Below, piece by piece: positions 1-8,327 of a stretch of DNA of 40,297 bases (its first letter is position 1; each line of letters begins with the position of its first letter). Source of the stretch: Alphaproteobacteria bacterium (GTDB lineage Bacteria; Pseudomonadota; Alphaproteobacteria; Rhodobacterales; Rhodobacteraceae); the NCBI GenBank assembly GCA_016869835.1, contig VGDH01000010.1, forward strand, positions 1-40,297, read 5' to 3'. The notes under the pieces are model-generated. The model made no database searches, was not told where the DNA came from, and saw only the letters and a list, made by a program, of their open reading frames with translations. A program made the position numbers and the translations under genes.

Positions 1-2661
1 GAAGGCCGCAACGGCACGCCGGCATCCTGCACCACGCCGGTTGCGCCGGGGATCAGGGTCAAGACCCAGACCGCCAAGCTGAAAGACCTGCGGCGCGGCG
101 TGATGGAGCTTTACATCTCCGACCATCCGCTGGATTGCCTGACCTGCTCGGCCAATGGTGACTGCGAATTGCAGGACATGGCGGGGGCCGTCGGCCTGCG
201 CGATGTGCGCTATGAGGCAGTAGAAACGCATTTCCGCCCCAAGAACAATTCGGGCGAGGCCAATCCGCAGTGGATGCCCAAGGACGAAAGCAACCCCTAT
301 TTCACCTATGACCCGGCGAAATGCATCGTCTGCTCGCGCTGCGTGCGGGCCTGCGAAGAGGTGCAAGGCACCTTCGCGCTGACCATCGAAGGCCGGGGCT
401 TTGACAGCCGCGTGTCCTTTGGCGCCAAGACCGACATTGCGCTTGCCTCCGATTGCGTGTCCTGCGGCGCTTGCGTGCAGGCCTGCCCGACCGCCACCTT
501 GCAGGAAAAGTCGGTGATCGAGATCGGCACGCCGGAGCGGTCCGTCATCACCACCTGCGCCTATTGCGGCGTGGGCTGCAGCTTCAAGGCCGAAATGCGC
601 GGCGACGAATTGGTGCGCATGGTCCCGTACAAGCACGGCAAGGCCAACCGGGGCCATAGCTGCGTCAAGGGCCGCTTTGCCTATGGCTATGCGTCCCACA
701 AGGACCGCATCCTGAACCCGATGATCCGCGACAGCATCAACGATCCTTGGAAAGAGGTTTCCTGGGCCGAGGCGATGGAGTTTGCCGCGAACCGGATGAA
801 GGGCATCATCGCCAAATACGGGCAGAAATCCGTGGGTGTGATCACCTCCAGCCGCTGCACCAATGAAGAAACCTATCTGGTGCAAAAGCTGACGCGCGGC
901 GTCTTCCTGAACAATAACACCGACACTTGCGCGCGGGTCTGCCATTCGCCGACCGGCTATGGTCTGGGCCAGACGCTGGGCACCAGCGCCGGGACGCAAG
1001 ACTTTGATTCGGTTGAGCATACCGATGTGGCGATTGTCATCGGGGCCAACCCCGCCTCGGGCCACCCGGTCTTTGCCTCGCGCCTGAAAAAGCGTCTGCG
1101 CAAAGGGGCCAAACTGATCGTCATCGACCCGCGCCGCACCGAAATGGTGGACAGCCCGCACATCAACGCGGCGCACCATCTGGCGCTGACGCCCGGCACC
1201 AACGTGGCCATCGTCACCGCGCTGGCCCATGTGATCGTGACGGAAAAGCTCTACAACGAAGAGTTCATCCGCACCCGCTGCGACTGGGACGAATTCCAGG
1301 ACTATGCCGAGTTTGTCAGCCAGCCGCACAATTCTCCCGAAGCGGTGGAGATGCTGACCGGCGTCAAGGCGTCCGAAGTCCGCGCGGCGGCCCGGCTTTA
1401 TGCCACGGGCGGCAATGGGTCGATCTACTATGGTCTGGGCGTGACCGAACATTCCCAAGGCTCGACCACGGTGATCGGCATTGCCAACCTTGCGATGATG
1501 ACCGGCAACGTTGGCCGTCCGGGTGTGGGTGTGAACCCGCTGCGCGGGCAGAACAACGTGCAGGGATCCTGCGACATGGGGTCCTTCCCGCATGAACTGC
1601 CGGGCTATCGCCATGTGAAGAATGACGATGTGCGGGCGATCTACGAAAACCTCTGGGGCGTGAAGATCGACAATGAACCGGGCCTGCGCATCCCCAACAT
1701 GCTGGATGCCGCCGTGGAAGGCACCTTCAAGGGGCTTTACTGCCAGGGTGAGGACATCCTGCAATCCGACCCGGACACCAAGCATGTCTCGGCCGGTCTG
1801 GCGGCGATGGAATGTGTCATCGTCCATGACCTCTTCCTGAATGAGACCGCGAACTACGCCCATGTGTTCTTCCCCGGCTCTTCCTTCTTGGAAAAGGACG
1901 GGACCTTCACCAACGCCGAGCGCCGCATCAACATGGTGCGCAAGGTGATGGCGCCGAAGCAGGGCTATGCCGACTGGGAAGTGACCCAGATGTTCGCCAA
2001 TGCGATGGGCGCGAACTGGAATTACACCCATCCCAGCCAGATCATGGAAGAGATTGCCATGACCACGCCGTCCTTTGCCGGCGTGACCCATGACCGGATT
2101 GACGAACTCGGCTCCATCCAGTGGCCCTGCAATGACAAGGCCCCGGAAGGTACGCCCTTGATGCACGTGACAGGCTTTGTCCGTGGCAAGGGCAAGTTCA
2201 TCAAGACCGAATATGTGGCGACCGACGAAAAGAGCGGTCCGCGCTTCCCGCTGTTGCTGACCACGGGACGGATCTTGTCGCAATACAACGTCGGGGCGCA
2301 GACCCGGCGCACGGCGAACAGCACCTGGCATGCCGAGGATGTCTTGGAAATCCACCCGCATGATGCCGAGGTGCGTGGCATCAAAGAAGGCCAGTGGGTG
2401 CGGCTGGCGTCGCGTGCGGGGGAAACCACCCTGCGCGCCACGATCACCGACAAGGTCAATCCGGGCGTGGTCTATACCACCTTCCACCACCCCGACACAC
2501 AGGCGAACGTCATCACCACTGATTTCAGCGATTGGGCGACCAATTGCCCGGAATACAAGGTGACGGCGGTGCAGGTTGCGCCGTCGAACGGGCCGTCGGA
2601 GTGGCAGGAAGAGTATAACGCGATGGCCGCCCGCTCGCGTCGGATTGCGGCGGCTGAGTGA
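1..2661 (+). CDS. fdsA: NAD-dependent formate dehydrogenase, molybdopterin alpha subunit (5' partial)
   Basis: Catalytic subunit of the soluble Mo/bis-MGD formate dehydrogenase, oxidising formate to CO2 and passing electrons to the FdsBG NADH module. Frame 1 is open from the first base, so the N-terminus (part of the 2Fe-2S domain) lies left of the window; 886 residues are visible against a family size near 950. Cluster ligands appear in order: HPLDCLTCSANGDC (His/Cys 4Fe-4S), CIVCSRCVRAC and CVSCGACVQAC (ferredoxin-type 4Fe-4S pair), then CAYCGVGC with a later CVKGRF (4Fe-4S of the molybdopterin oxidoreductase fold). The Mo-ligand cysteine is probably in DTCARVCHSPTG; it is Cys, not selenocysteine. 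The C-terminal molydop-binding domain is intact up to TGA at 2659-2661. That stop overlaps the fdhD start, which indicates translational coupling in an fdsGBACD-type operon. Confidence 0.95.
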   Translation, partial: EGRNGTPASCTTPVAPGIRVKTQTAKLKDLRRGVMELYISDHPLDCLTCSANGDCELQDMAGAVGLRDVRYEAVETHFRPKNNSGEANPQWMPKDESNPYFTYDPAKCIVCSRCVRACEEVQGTFALTIEGRGFDSRVSFGAKTDIALASDCVSCGACVQACPTATLQEKSVIEIGTPERSVITTCAYCGVGCSFKAEMRGDELVRMVPYKHGKANRGHSCVKGRFAYGYASHKDRILNPMIRDSINDPWKEVSWAEAMEFAANRMKGIIAKYGQKSVGVITSSRCTNEETYLVQKLTRGVFLNNNTDTCARVCHSPTGYGLGQTLGTSAGTQDFDSVEHTDVAIVIGANPASGHPVFASRLKKRLRKGAKLIVIDPRRTEMVDSPHINAAHHLALTPGTNVAIVTALAHVIVTEKLYNEEFIRTRCDWDEFQDYAEFVSQPHNSPEAVEMLTGVKASEVRAAARLYATGGNGSIYYGLGVTEHSQGSTTVIGIANLAMMTGNVGRPGVGVNPLRGQNNVQGSCDMGSFPHELPGYRHVKNDDVRAIYENLWGVKIDNEPGLRIPNMLDAAVEGTFKGLYCQGEDILQSDPDTKHVSAGLAAMECVIVHDLFLNETANYAHVFFPGSSFLEKDGTFTNAERRINMVRKVMAPKQGYADWEVTQMFANAMGANWNYTHPSQIMEEIAMTTPSFAGVTHDRIDELGSIQWPCNDKAPEGTPLMHVTGFVRGKGKFIKTEYVATDEKSGPRFPLLLTTGRILSQYNVGAQTRRTANSTWHAEDVLEIHPHDAEVRGIKEGQWVRLASRAGETTLRATITDKVNPGVVYTTFHHPDTQANVITTDFSDWATNCPEYKVTAVQVAPSNGPSEWQEEYNAMAARSRRIAAAE

Positions 2662-3476
2662 TGAAAACACACCGCCCCCTGCCCCGTCTGGCCTTTGGCC
2701 GGGCCTTGGATCGGGTTGGGGCGGGCAACTCGCGCGAGTTGCCCGCCGAGGTGGCGGTGGCCCTTTCCTATAACGGGTCAACTCAGGCGGTGATGATGGC
2801 CACCCCCGCCGATCTAGTGGATTTCGCCTATGGCTTCAGCCTGACCGAAGGCATCGCCACGGCGGATGAGATCGACAGCGTCGAGGTGGTGGAAACGCCC
2901 TTGGGCATAGATCTGCAAATCTGGCTGAAAGAACCGGCCGAGGAACGCCAGCGCGCCCGCAGGCGCAGCATGGCCGGGCCGGTGGGCTGTGGCCTTTGCG
3001 GCATCGACAGTCTGGAAGAGGCCGCGCGCAAACCGCGCGTGGTGCCGGACAGCGGGTTTGCAATGACGCCCGCCCAGATCATGGCCGCCATGGCCGACCT
3101 GACCGCCCATCAACCGCTGCACGATACCACCCGCGCCGCCCATGCTGCCACCCTTTGGGCCGCCGCAGGCGGCATCCTTGCGGCCCGCGAGGATGTCGGC
3201 CGCCACAATGCGCTGGACAAGCTGATCGGCGCGCTGGCGCAGGCCGCCCCGGTCGAAGGTGCCTTGGTGCTCACCTGCCGCACCTCGATCGACATGGTGC
3301 AAAAGGCCGCCGCTGCTGGCTTTCCCATGATCATCGCCGCCTCTGCCCCCACCGCCACGGCGGTGGACATGGCCGACGCCGCGGGCATCACCCTTGTCGC
3401 CCTCGCCCGCCCCGACGGGTTCGAGGTGTTCACCCACCCCCATCGCATTGCCAATGAGGCCGCCCATGTCGCATGA
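2661..3476 (+). CDS. fdhD: formate dehydrogenase accessory sulfurtransferase FdhD (FdsC)
   Basis: FdhD binds bis-MGD and moves sulfur from IscS to the Mo cofactor so that formate dehydrogenase becomes active. The CGLCG motif (in GPVGCGLCGIDSLEE, about residue 110) holds the CxxC pair used for sulfur transfer. Conserved FdhD blocks follow: AREDVGRHNALDKLIG and CRTSIDMVQKAAAAG. The protein has 271 residues, normal for the family. ATG at 2661 shares its A with the fdsA stop; a GTG at 2658 is an alternative one codon upstream. The 3' end overlaps fdsD by 11 bases. In Rhodobacter-type fds operons this gene is called fdsC and sits between fdsA and fdsD, as here. Confidence 0.95.
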   Translation: MKTHRPLPRLAFGRALDRVGAGNSRELPAEVAVALSYNGSTQAVMMATPADLVDFAYGFSLTEGIATADEIDSVEVVETPLGIDLQIWLKEPAEERQRARRRSMAGPVGCGLCGIDSLEEAARKPRVVPDSGFAMTPAQIMAAMADLTAHQPLHDTTRAAHAATLWAAAGGILAAREDVGRHNALDKLIGALAQAAPVEGALVLTCRTSIDMVQKAAAAGFPMIIAASAPTATAVDMADAAGITLVALARPDGFEVFTHPHRIANEAAHVA

Positions 3477-3717
3477 CGCCCCGCACCATTCTGGCCCGCA
3501 CGCCAAGCTGATCTACATGGCCAACCAGATCGCCAAGTTCATGGAGTCAAAACCCCATGACGAAGGCGTGGCAGGTCTTTCCAGCCATATCAACAACTTC
3601 TGGGAACCCCGGATGCGCCGCCACCTGTTCGAAGTGCTGGACGCAGGTGGTCAGGGCCTGCGCCCCTTGGTGCTGGACGCGGCAGCCAAGATCAAGCGGC
3701 CCGCCGAAGCTGCCTGA
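3466..3717 (+). CDS. fdsD: formate dehydrogenase delta subunit
   Basis: Small FdsD subunit (83 residues) of NAD-dependent formate dehydrogenase; its family is needed for assembly or cofactor insertion of the FdsABG complex. The family core is visible as LIYMANQIAKFMESKP followed by HINNFWEPRMRRHLFEVL and LRPLVLDAA. The start chosen is ATG 3466, inside the fdhD 3' end, in a coupled arrangement. An ATG at 3394 in the same frame would add 24 residues that are only a shadow of fdhD. It is the last gene of the operon; a G-rich dispersed repeat follows within about 10 bases. Confidence 0.93.
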   Translation: MSHDAPHHSGPHAKLIYMANQIAKFMESKPHDEGVAGLSSHINNFWEPRMRRHLFEVLDAGGQGLRPLVLDAAAKIKRPAEAA

Positions 3718-3725
3718 GGAAACGC

Positions 3726-3764
3726 CGCCGCCACCCCCAGCCCCACGGGGAGGCGGCAGGTGAT
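3726..3764 (-). repeat. G-rich dispersed intergenic repeat, copy 1
   Basis: Read on the minus strand this contains the 14-mer GGGGCTGGGGGTGG (plus-strand 3731-3744), preceded by a C-rich / G-rich hairpin (CCTCCCCGTGGGG). The identical 14-mer occurs at 32319-32332, and a two-base variant at 13160-13173. All three lie between genes just past a 3' end, so this looks like a REP-type family. No gene is visible in the rest of 3718-3837. Confidence 0.45.
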
Positions 3765-3837
3765 CTCGTCGCAGCGCATGGCCCACTCGGCCCACTGCCC
3801 CTTTGTGGGGAGGTATGGGGCGGTGGGGACCGTCGGC

Positions 3838-4197
3838 TCAGAAATCGAACAGATCGGACAGGAAACTTTCGCGCCGCTTGCGTGGGCGGCGGTAATCGTC
3901 GTCATCGTCATCATCGCGACGGCGGCGCGGTTCCTCGCGGCGATAGTCATCGCGGCGCGGCTCGTCACGACGGGGCGGCTCGGCATGGCTGTGCGCAGCC
4001 GGGCGGGCGGGTTCTGCCGCCGCAGTGCGCCCCGGCTCGCGCAGCGCCACGGGAGCATCGGCCCCGGTGGCGCGTTCGAGGATCTTGTCCAGCTCTCCCC
4101 GGTCCAGCCAGACCCCCCGGCATTTCGGGCAATAGTCGATCTCGACGCCATGGCGGTCGGACATCACGAGGGTTTCATTGTCTACCGGGCAACGCAT
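3838..4197 (-). CDS. zinc-ribbon (zf-TFIIB family) protein
   Basis: A 119-residue protein. The N-terminal 40 residues are a TFIIB-type zinc ribbon: CPVDNETL, then VEIDYCPKCRGVWLDRGELDKIL. Three cysteines are seen, and Asp stands where a second Cys of the first knuckle would be, which is usual for this family. The remainder is low complexity: an Ala/Glu/Arg linker, a DDDDDDD run near residue 100, and a basic-aromatic end (RKRRESFLSDLFDF). ATG 4197 is preferred over upstream in-frame codons because an AGGAG-type ribosome site lies just before it and the family starts at MRCPVD. It is divergent from yghU. Function is unknown; nucleic-acid or protein binding is inference only. Confidence 0.8.
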   Translation of the reverse strand: MRCPVDNETLVMSDRHGVEIDYCPKCRGVWLDRGELDKILERATGADAPVALREPGRTAAAEPARPAAHSHAEPPRRDEPRRDDYRREEPRRRRDDDDDDDYRRPRKRRESFLSDLFDF

Positions 4198-4329
4198 GTT
4201 CGCTCCTGTTTGCATTTTCCCCGATGTGGGGGTGCGCCTACGCACAAACAAGTGCTGTCGGAACCGATTGCAGCGGCGGGGCTTGCGGCCTAGCTTTGGG
4301 CCAAAGCGCTAGAGAAAAGGAACAACTCC

Positions 4330-5175
4330 ATGGCAGACCCCACCTATACCCCGCCGAAAGTCTGGACCTGGGATAAGGCCAATGGCGGGGCCTTTGCCTC
4401 CACCAACCGGCCCATTGCCGGCGCAACGCATGAGAAAGAGCTGCCGCGTGGCAAGCACGCCTTGCAGCTTTACTCGCTGGCCACGCCCAATGGGGTGAAA
4501 GTCACGATCATGCTGGAAGAACTGGTCGAAGCGGGCCTTTTGGCCGATTACGACGCCTGGCTGATCGAGATTTCGGGCGATCAGTTCGGGTCGGGCTTTG
4601 TGGCCGTCAACCCCAACTCCAAGATCCCGGCGATGATGGATTACTCGGGCCCCACCCCGGTGCGGGTCTTTGAAAGCGGCTCGATCCTGATCCATCTGGC
4701 CGAGAAATTCGGCGCCTTCCTGCCCGCCAAGGGGCCCGAGCGTACCGCGGTTCTCAACTGGCTGATGTGGCAGATGGGATCGGCGCCCTTCGTGGGCGGA
4801 GGATTTGGCCATTTCTACGCCTATGCCCCCGAGAAATACGAATATCCCATCAACCGATATGCCATGGAAACCAAGCGTCAGCTTGACGTGCTTGACCGTC
4901 GCCTGGCCGACGTGCCCTTTGTCGCAGGGCAGGACTATTCCATCGCCGACATGGCGATCTGGCCCTGGTATGGCGGGCTGGTTCTGGGCCGGGCTTACAA
5001 TGCAGCCGAGTTTCTGGATGTGACATCCTACAAGAACGTCGTGGCCTGGGCCGAAAAGATCGACGCCCGCCCGGCGGTGAAGCAGGGCCGCATGGTCAAC
5101 AAAAGCTGGGGGGACGCGGCCGAACAGGTGCCGAACCGCCACTCTGCCGCCGATTTCGCGGGCAAGACCGTTTGA
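4330..5175 (+). CDS. yghU: YghU-type glutathione S-transferase / disulfide-bond oxidoreductase
   Basis: A 281-residue member of the nu-class GSTs (E. coli YghU, 288 aa), which bind two glutathiones and reduce disulfides. The long N-terminal extension (TYTPPKVWTWDKANGGAFASTNRP) is typical of YghU/YfcG proteins. The thioredoxin-fold domain follows (LQLYSLATPNGVKVTIMLEE), with the glutathione loops NPNSKIPAM and ESGSILIHLAEKFG. The C-terminal helical domain begins near residue 140 and ends with the conserved DYSIADMAIWPWYGG. A GGAAC ribosome site precedes ATG 4330. It is convergent with modC: only 6 bases separate the stops and no terminator is visible. Confidence 0.93.
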   Translation: MADPTYTPPKVWTWDKANGGAFASTNRPIAGATHEKELPRGKHALQLYSLATPNGVKVTIMLEELVEAGLLADYDAWLIEISGDQFGSGFVAVNPNSKIPAMMDYSGPTPVRVFESGSILIHLAEKFGAFLPAKGPERTAVLNWLMWQMGSAPFVGGGFGHFYAYAPEKYEYPINRYAMETKRQLDVLDRRLADVPFVAGQDYSIADMAIWPWYGGLVLGRAYNAAEFLDVTSYKNVVAWAEKIDARPAVKQGRMVNKSWGDAAEQVPNRHSAADFAGKTV

Positions 5176-5181
5176 CCTTAT

Positions 5182-6288
5182 TCAGGTCGGGGCCGCTCCG
5201 GCATCGGCCCCGACACTGTCTTGCGCCACAAAGACCGATTTCAGCACGGCAAAGACCGCTTTGCCGGGCTGAAGCCCCAGCGCCTCAACCGATCGGCGCG
5301 TGATGCGCGCCAAAAGCGCCTCATCGCCCAGCCGCAACCGCACCAGCGCGCCCGGACCATCGCCCAATCGGATATCCTCGACGACCGTACTCAGGATGTT
5401 CAGCGCCGAGATGCCGTCCGGCCGGGCGGTGGCCAGCATCACATCCTGCGCCAGAATCCGCAGTCGCAGCCTGTCGCCCGGCCTTGCGCCCAGACGCGGC
5501 AGCCAAAGCGGCCCGCCCGCGCTGTCAAGCCGGGTCAGCCCATCGGCCTCGTGCGCCACAACCCGCGCCGAAATCAGCGCGCCCGCCTCGCGCAGGCCCA
5601 TCACGGGGGCCATGGCCGGATCGGCCATCACCTGCGTCGCAGGCCCGGCGGTCACCACCCGGCCCGCCTCCAGAAGCACGATGCTGGTGGCCAGCCGCGC
5701 CACCTCGGCCACCGAATGGCTGACATAAAGGATCGGCAGACTTAGCTCATCGCGCAGCCGTTCCAGATAAGGAAGGATCTCGGCCTTGCGCGGCTCATCC
5801 AGCGCGGCGAGGGGCTCATCCATCAGCAGCATCTGCGGGCGGGACAGGATCGCCCGGCCAATCGCCACGCGTTGCCGCTCGCCACCCGACAGCGTGCCGG
5901 GCCGCCGGTCAAGAAGCGCGCCGATACCCAAGAGATCGGCGATGCGCCCCAGATCCCCCGCATCGCCCGCCGTTCCGGCAAACCAGCGGCCATAGCTTAG
6001 GTTCTGCCGCACGTTCAGATGCCGAAAAAGTCGCGCATCTTGAAACACATAGCCCATCCGGCGGCGGTGCGGCGGCAGGTTGACACGCGCGTCACTGTCA
6101 AACAGCACCCGCCCCCCCAGCGCAATCCGCCCCTGATCGGGCCGCAAAAGCCCGGCCACCGCATTGACCACCGTGGACTTGCCCGAGCCTGACCGACCAA
6201 ACAGCGCCGTTACCCCCGGCGGGGCCTCGAACGCAGCCTGAAGGGCGAAATCGCCAAACCGATGCTGAAGGGCAATCGACAGCGTCAT
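5182..6288 (-). CDS. modC: molybdate ABC transporter ATP-binding protein ModC
   Basis: ATPase that drives molybdate import through ModB. Seen in order over 368 residues: Walker A GRSGSGKST (31-39), Q-loop near YVFQDARLF, signature LSGGERQRVAIGRA, Walker B LLMDEPLAALD, the H-loop of LYVSHS, and a C-terminal TOBE/Mop domain (about 300-360, with SVEALGLQPGKAVFAVLKS). The TOBE domain and gene order distinguish it from other ABC ATPases. ATG 6288 overlaps the modB stop in an ATGA junction, so the two are translationally coupled. Longer upstream reading in this frame is only modB shadow. It is the last gene of the mod operon. Confidence 0.95.
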   Translation of the reverse strand: MTLSIALQHRFGDFALQAAFEAPPGVTALFGRSGSGKSTVVNAVAGLLRPDQGRIALGGRVLFDSDARVNLPPHRRRMGYVFQDARLFRHLNVRQNLSYGRWFAGTAGDAGDLGRIADLLGIGALLDRRPGTLSGGERQRVAIGRAILSRPQMLLMDEPLAALDEPRKAEILPYLERLRDELSLPILYVSHSVAEVARLATSIVLLEAGRVVTAGPATQVMADPAMAPVMGLREAGALISARVVAHEADGLTRLDSAGGPLWLPRLGARPGDRLRLRILAQDVMLATARPDGISALNILSTVVEDIRLGDGPGALVRLRLGDEALLARITRRSVEALGLQPGKAVFAVLKSVFVAQDSVGADAGAAPT

Positions 6289-6983
6289 CGGCCCGAGATC
6301 CTTTTGGCAATCGCCCGGCTGACCCATTCGGCCAGCAACAGCGCCGCCATGGCCACAACAATGGCCACCACAACCAGCCGGAATGCCTGCCCATCGCCCC
6401 CCGGCACCTGCAAAAACGCATAGATCGCCGAAGGCAGGGTCTGGGTCTGGCCGGGAATGTTCGACACGAAGGTGATCGTGGCGCCAAACTCGCCCATCGC
6501 CTTGGCAAAGGCCAGGATCGCCCCCGCCACGATGCCCGGCAAGATCAGGGGCAAGGTCACCGTGGCAAAGACCCACAGACGTGGCGCGCCCAATGTGCTG
6601 GCCGCCTCTTCCAGCTTTGGGTCAACCGCCTCGATGGCAAGCCGGATCGCACGCACCATTAAGGGAAAGGCCATGACCGCCGCCGCCAGAACCGCGCCGG
6701 TCCAGCGAAAGGCCAGCACGATGCCGAACCAGTCATCCAGAAACTGGCCAACCAGCCCTTTGCGACCAAAGGTCAGCAACAGCAGATAGCCAGTCACCAC
6801 CGGCGGCAGGATCAGGGGCAGATGCACGAGGCCATTCAACAGATGCTTGCCCCAGAACTGCCACCGCGCCAGCGCATAGGCCACGAACACGCCAAGGGGC
6901 AGGCTCAGCAGCGTCGCCCAGAAGGACACGCGCAGCGACAAGGCCACAGCTTGCCATTCCTCGGGGGATAATGCGTCAAACAT
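6285..6983 (-). CDS. modB: molybdate ABC transporter permease ModB
   Basis: Integral inner-membrane permease of 232 residues, the family's usual size. Hydrophobic segments are visible at about 10-35, 45-70, 85-105, 145-165 and 200-220. The cytoplasmic EAA loop that contacts ModC is EEAASTLGAPRLWVFATVTLPLILPGIVAG. The sequence AKAMGEFGATITFVSNIPGQTQTLP is characteristic of ModB. The gene overlaps modC by 4 bases and follows modA by 24 bases on the same strand, so all three are probably one transcript. Confidence 0.95.
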   Translation of the reverse strand: MFDALSPEEWQAVALSLRVSFWATLLSLPLGVFVAYALARWQFWGKHLLNGLVHLPLILPPVVTGYLLLLTFGRKGLVGQFLDDWFGIVLAFRWTGAVLAAAVMAFPLMVRAIRLAIEAVDPKLEEAASTLGAPRLWVFATVTLPLILPGIVAGAILAFAKAMGEFGATITFVSNIPGQTQTLPSAIYAFLQVPGGDGQAFRLVVVAIVVAMAALLLAEWVSRAIAKRISGR

Positions 6984-7007
6984 CTCGGGCGGCGCGTCCG
7001 GTTCAGC

Positions 7008-7766
7008 TTAGTTCAGGATCTTGAAGCCTTGCGCGGCGAAAATGGCATCCGCCGCATCCGCCGACAAGGCGTCGAAAAAGGCGTGGTCGGCCGCATCCAC
7101 CGCACCGGTCAACAGCGCGGCGGGATAGATGATCGGCGCATGGCTTGCTGCGGGAAAGCGGCCGACAACCGTCACGTTGTCCCCCGCCGCCGCGTCAGTG
7201 GCGTAGACGATGCCATAAGGTGCCTCGCCCGCGGCCACCAGCGCAAGGGCGGCGCGGACGTTTTCCGATTGCGCCACCAGCGGCTCGACCTCCGCCCAAA
7301 GCCCCAGCCTGTTCAGCGCCTCCTTGCCATATTGCCCCGCAGGGACAGCCTCGACCATGGCCATCGACAGCCGCCCCGCGCCCAAAAGCCCGGCCAGATC
7401 CAGTTCCGGGCCGATCTCGACCGGGGCTGCATCGCGGCCATGGGCAATCAGCACCAGATCATTTCCCCAAAGATCGTGACGCTGACCTTCTGCCACCAGC
7501 CCCTCCTGCTCTACCGCCTCCATCCAGTTCACCGCCGCCGAAAGGAAAATGTCCGCCGGCGCGCCTTCGATGATCTGCTTGGCCAGTTGGTTCGACCCGG
7601 CATAGCTGATCGTCACCTTGTGGTCGGTGCTGGCCTGAAACTCGGCGGCGACCGCATCCAGTGCAGTTTTCAGCGAGGCTGCGGCAAAGACCACCACCTC
7701 TTCGGCGCGGGCCGGGCCGGTCAGGGTTGCTGCGATCAGGGCGGCAAGGGCAAGACGACGGGGCAT
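7008..7766 (-). CDS. modA: molybdate ABC transporter substrate-binding protein ModA
   Basis: Periplasmic molybdate/tungstate-binding protein of 252 residues. It has a signal peptide (MPRRLALAALIAATLTGPARA, cleavage after ARA) and then the ModA opening EEVVVFAAASLKTALDAVA, in which the serine after AAA contacts the oxyanion. Further ModA blocks are ISYAGSNQLAKQI, GAPADIFLSAAVNWMEAV and APYGIVYATDA. ATG 7766 is chosen because a GGAG site precedes it and it opens the signal peptide; an in-frame ATG at 7802 lies inside the upstream operator-like palindrome. Two palindromes at 7779-7848 probably control it. Confidence 0.94.
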   Translation of the reverse strand: MPRRLALAALIAATLTGPARAEEVVVFAAASLKTALDAVAAEFQASTDHKVTISYAGSNQLAKQIIEGAPADIFLSAAVNWMEAVEQEGLVAEGQRHDLWGNDLVLIAHGRDAAPVEIGPELDLAGLLGAGRLSMAMVEAVPAGQYGKEALNRLGLWAEVEPLVAQSENVRAALALVAAGEAPYGIVYATDAAAGDNVTVVGRFPAASHAPIIYPAALLTGAVDAADHAFFDALSADAADAIFAAQGFKILN

Positions 7767-7778
7767 CAAGAGTACTCC

Positions 7779-7800
7779 GATATATTTCAGGAAACATATC
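7779..7800. promoter_or_regulatory. Mo-box-like operator, proximal to modA
   Basis: Inverted repeat GATAT-N12-ATATC with an inner TTTC..GAAA-like core, 12 bases before the modA start. A second copy with the same 12-base spacing lies 48 bp away centre to centre. The position between modE-like and modA and the TATA-type arms resemble ModE/MopA-type Mo-boxes. Binding by the adjacent regulator is inference. Confidence 0.55.
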
Positions 7801-7826
7801 ACTCACGCGACCCTTGCGGCGCAAGC

Positions 7827-7848
7827 GATATTTTTCTGAAACCATATC
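7827..7848. promoter_or_regulatory. Mo-box-like operator, distal to modA
   Basis: Inverted repeat GATAT-N12-ATATC; the arms extend to GCGATAT / ATATCGC (7825-7850). Nine of the twelve spacer bases are identical to the proximal copy at 7779-7800. It lies just downstream of the modE-like stop codon. Confidence 0.55.
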
Positions 7849-7863
7849 GCGGATTGCCGCGCC

Positions 7864-8208
7864 CTATCCCTGCCTCTGGCGCAGCCGCGCCTCCAGCGCG
7901 GCAATCGGGGCGGCGGCAGCGGTTTCAGCCCGCCGCAGCGCCTCATGATAAAGCGCCAATACCTCGGCGCCGGCCTCGGTCAGCTGCGCCCCGCCGCCGC
8001 CTTGGCCACCGCGCACGCGCGCAACCAAGGGCTCGGCAAAGGCCGCGTTCATCTCCTCGACCAAGGACCACGCGCGCTTGTAACTCATGTCCATCTGCCG
8101 CCCCGCCGCCGCGATGGACCCAGTATCACGGATGCCGGCCAGAAGGGCCGCCTTGCCCGGCCCCATCATCGCCCCATCAAACAGGATCCGCAGTTTCAGC
8201 GCCGTCAT
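7864..8208 (-). CDS. ModE-like winged-helix regulator, DNA-binding domain only
   Basis: A 114-residue LysR-type/ModE N-terminal winged helix. The family pattern is clear: LKLRILFDG, GKAALLAGIRDTGSIAAAGRQMDMSYKRAWSLVEEMNAAF, and RGGQGGGGAQLTEAGAEVLALY. E. coli ModE has about 262 residues with two C-terminal molybdate-binding (Mop/TOBE) domains; none is present here, so molybdate sensing must be absent or come from another protein. ATG 8208 has an AAGGA site upstream. The gene sits directly upstream of modABC on the same strand. Repression of modABC through the two palindromes in the 97-base gap is likely but inferred. Confidence 0.85.
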   Translation of the reverse strand: MTALKLRILFDGAMMGPGKAALLAGIRDTGSIAAAGRQMDMSYKRAWSLVEEMNAAFAEPLVARVRGGQGGGGAQLTEAGAEVLALYHEALRRAETAAAAPIAALEARLRQRQG

Positions 8209-8327
8209 GTTCCTTGCCCTTTCGTGCGGCGACGATCTTTCCCCATCCCGCCCCCTGCGGCAAGCCGTCCGCTGCGACCTGCGGAAAAACAGTTGTCGGC
8301 CCACCGATCTTGGGGCATCTATCGGCC

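Noticed and set aside
7029-8327. 5' extension of the DUF2946-like frame through modA and modE
   Set aside because: Basic, low-complexity antisense reading; the real start is at 8328.
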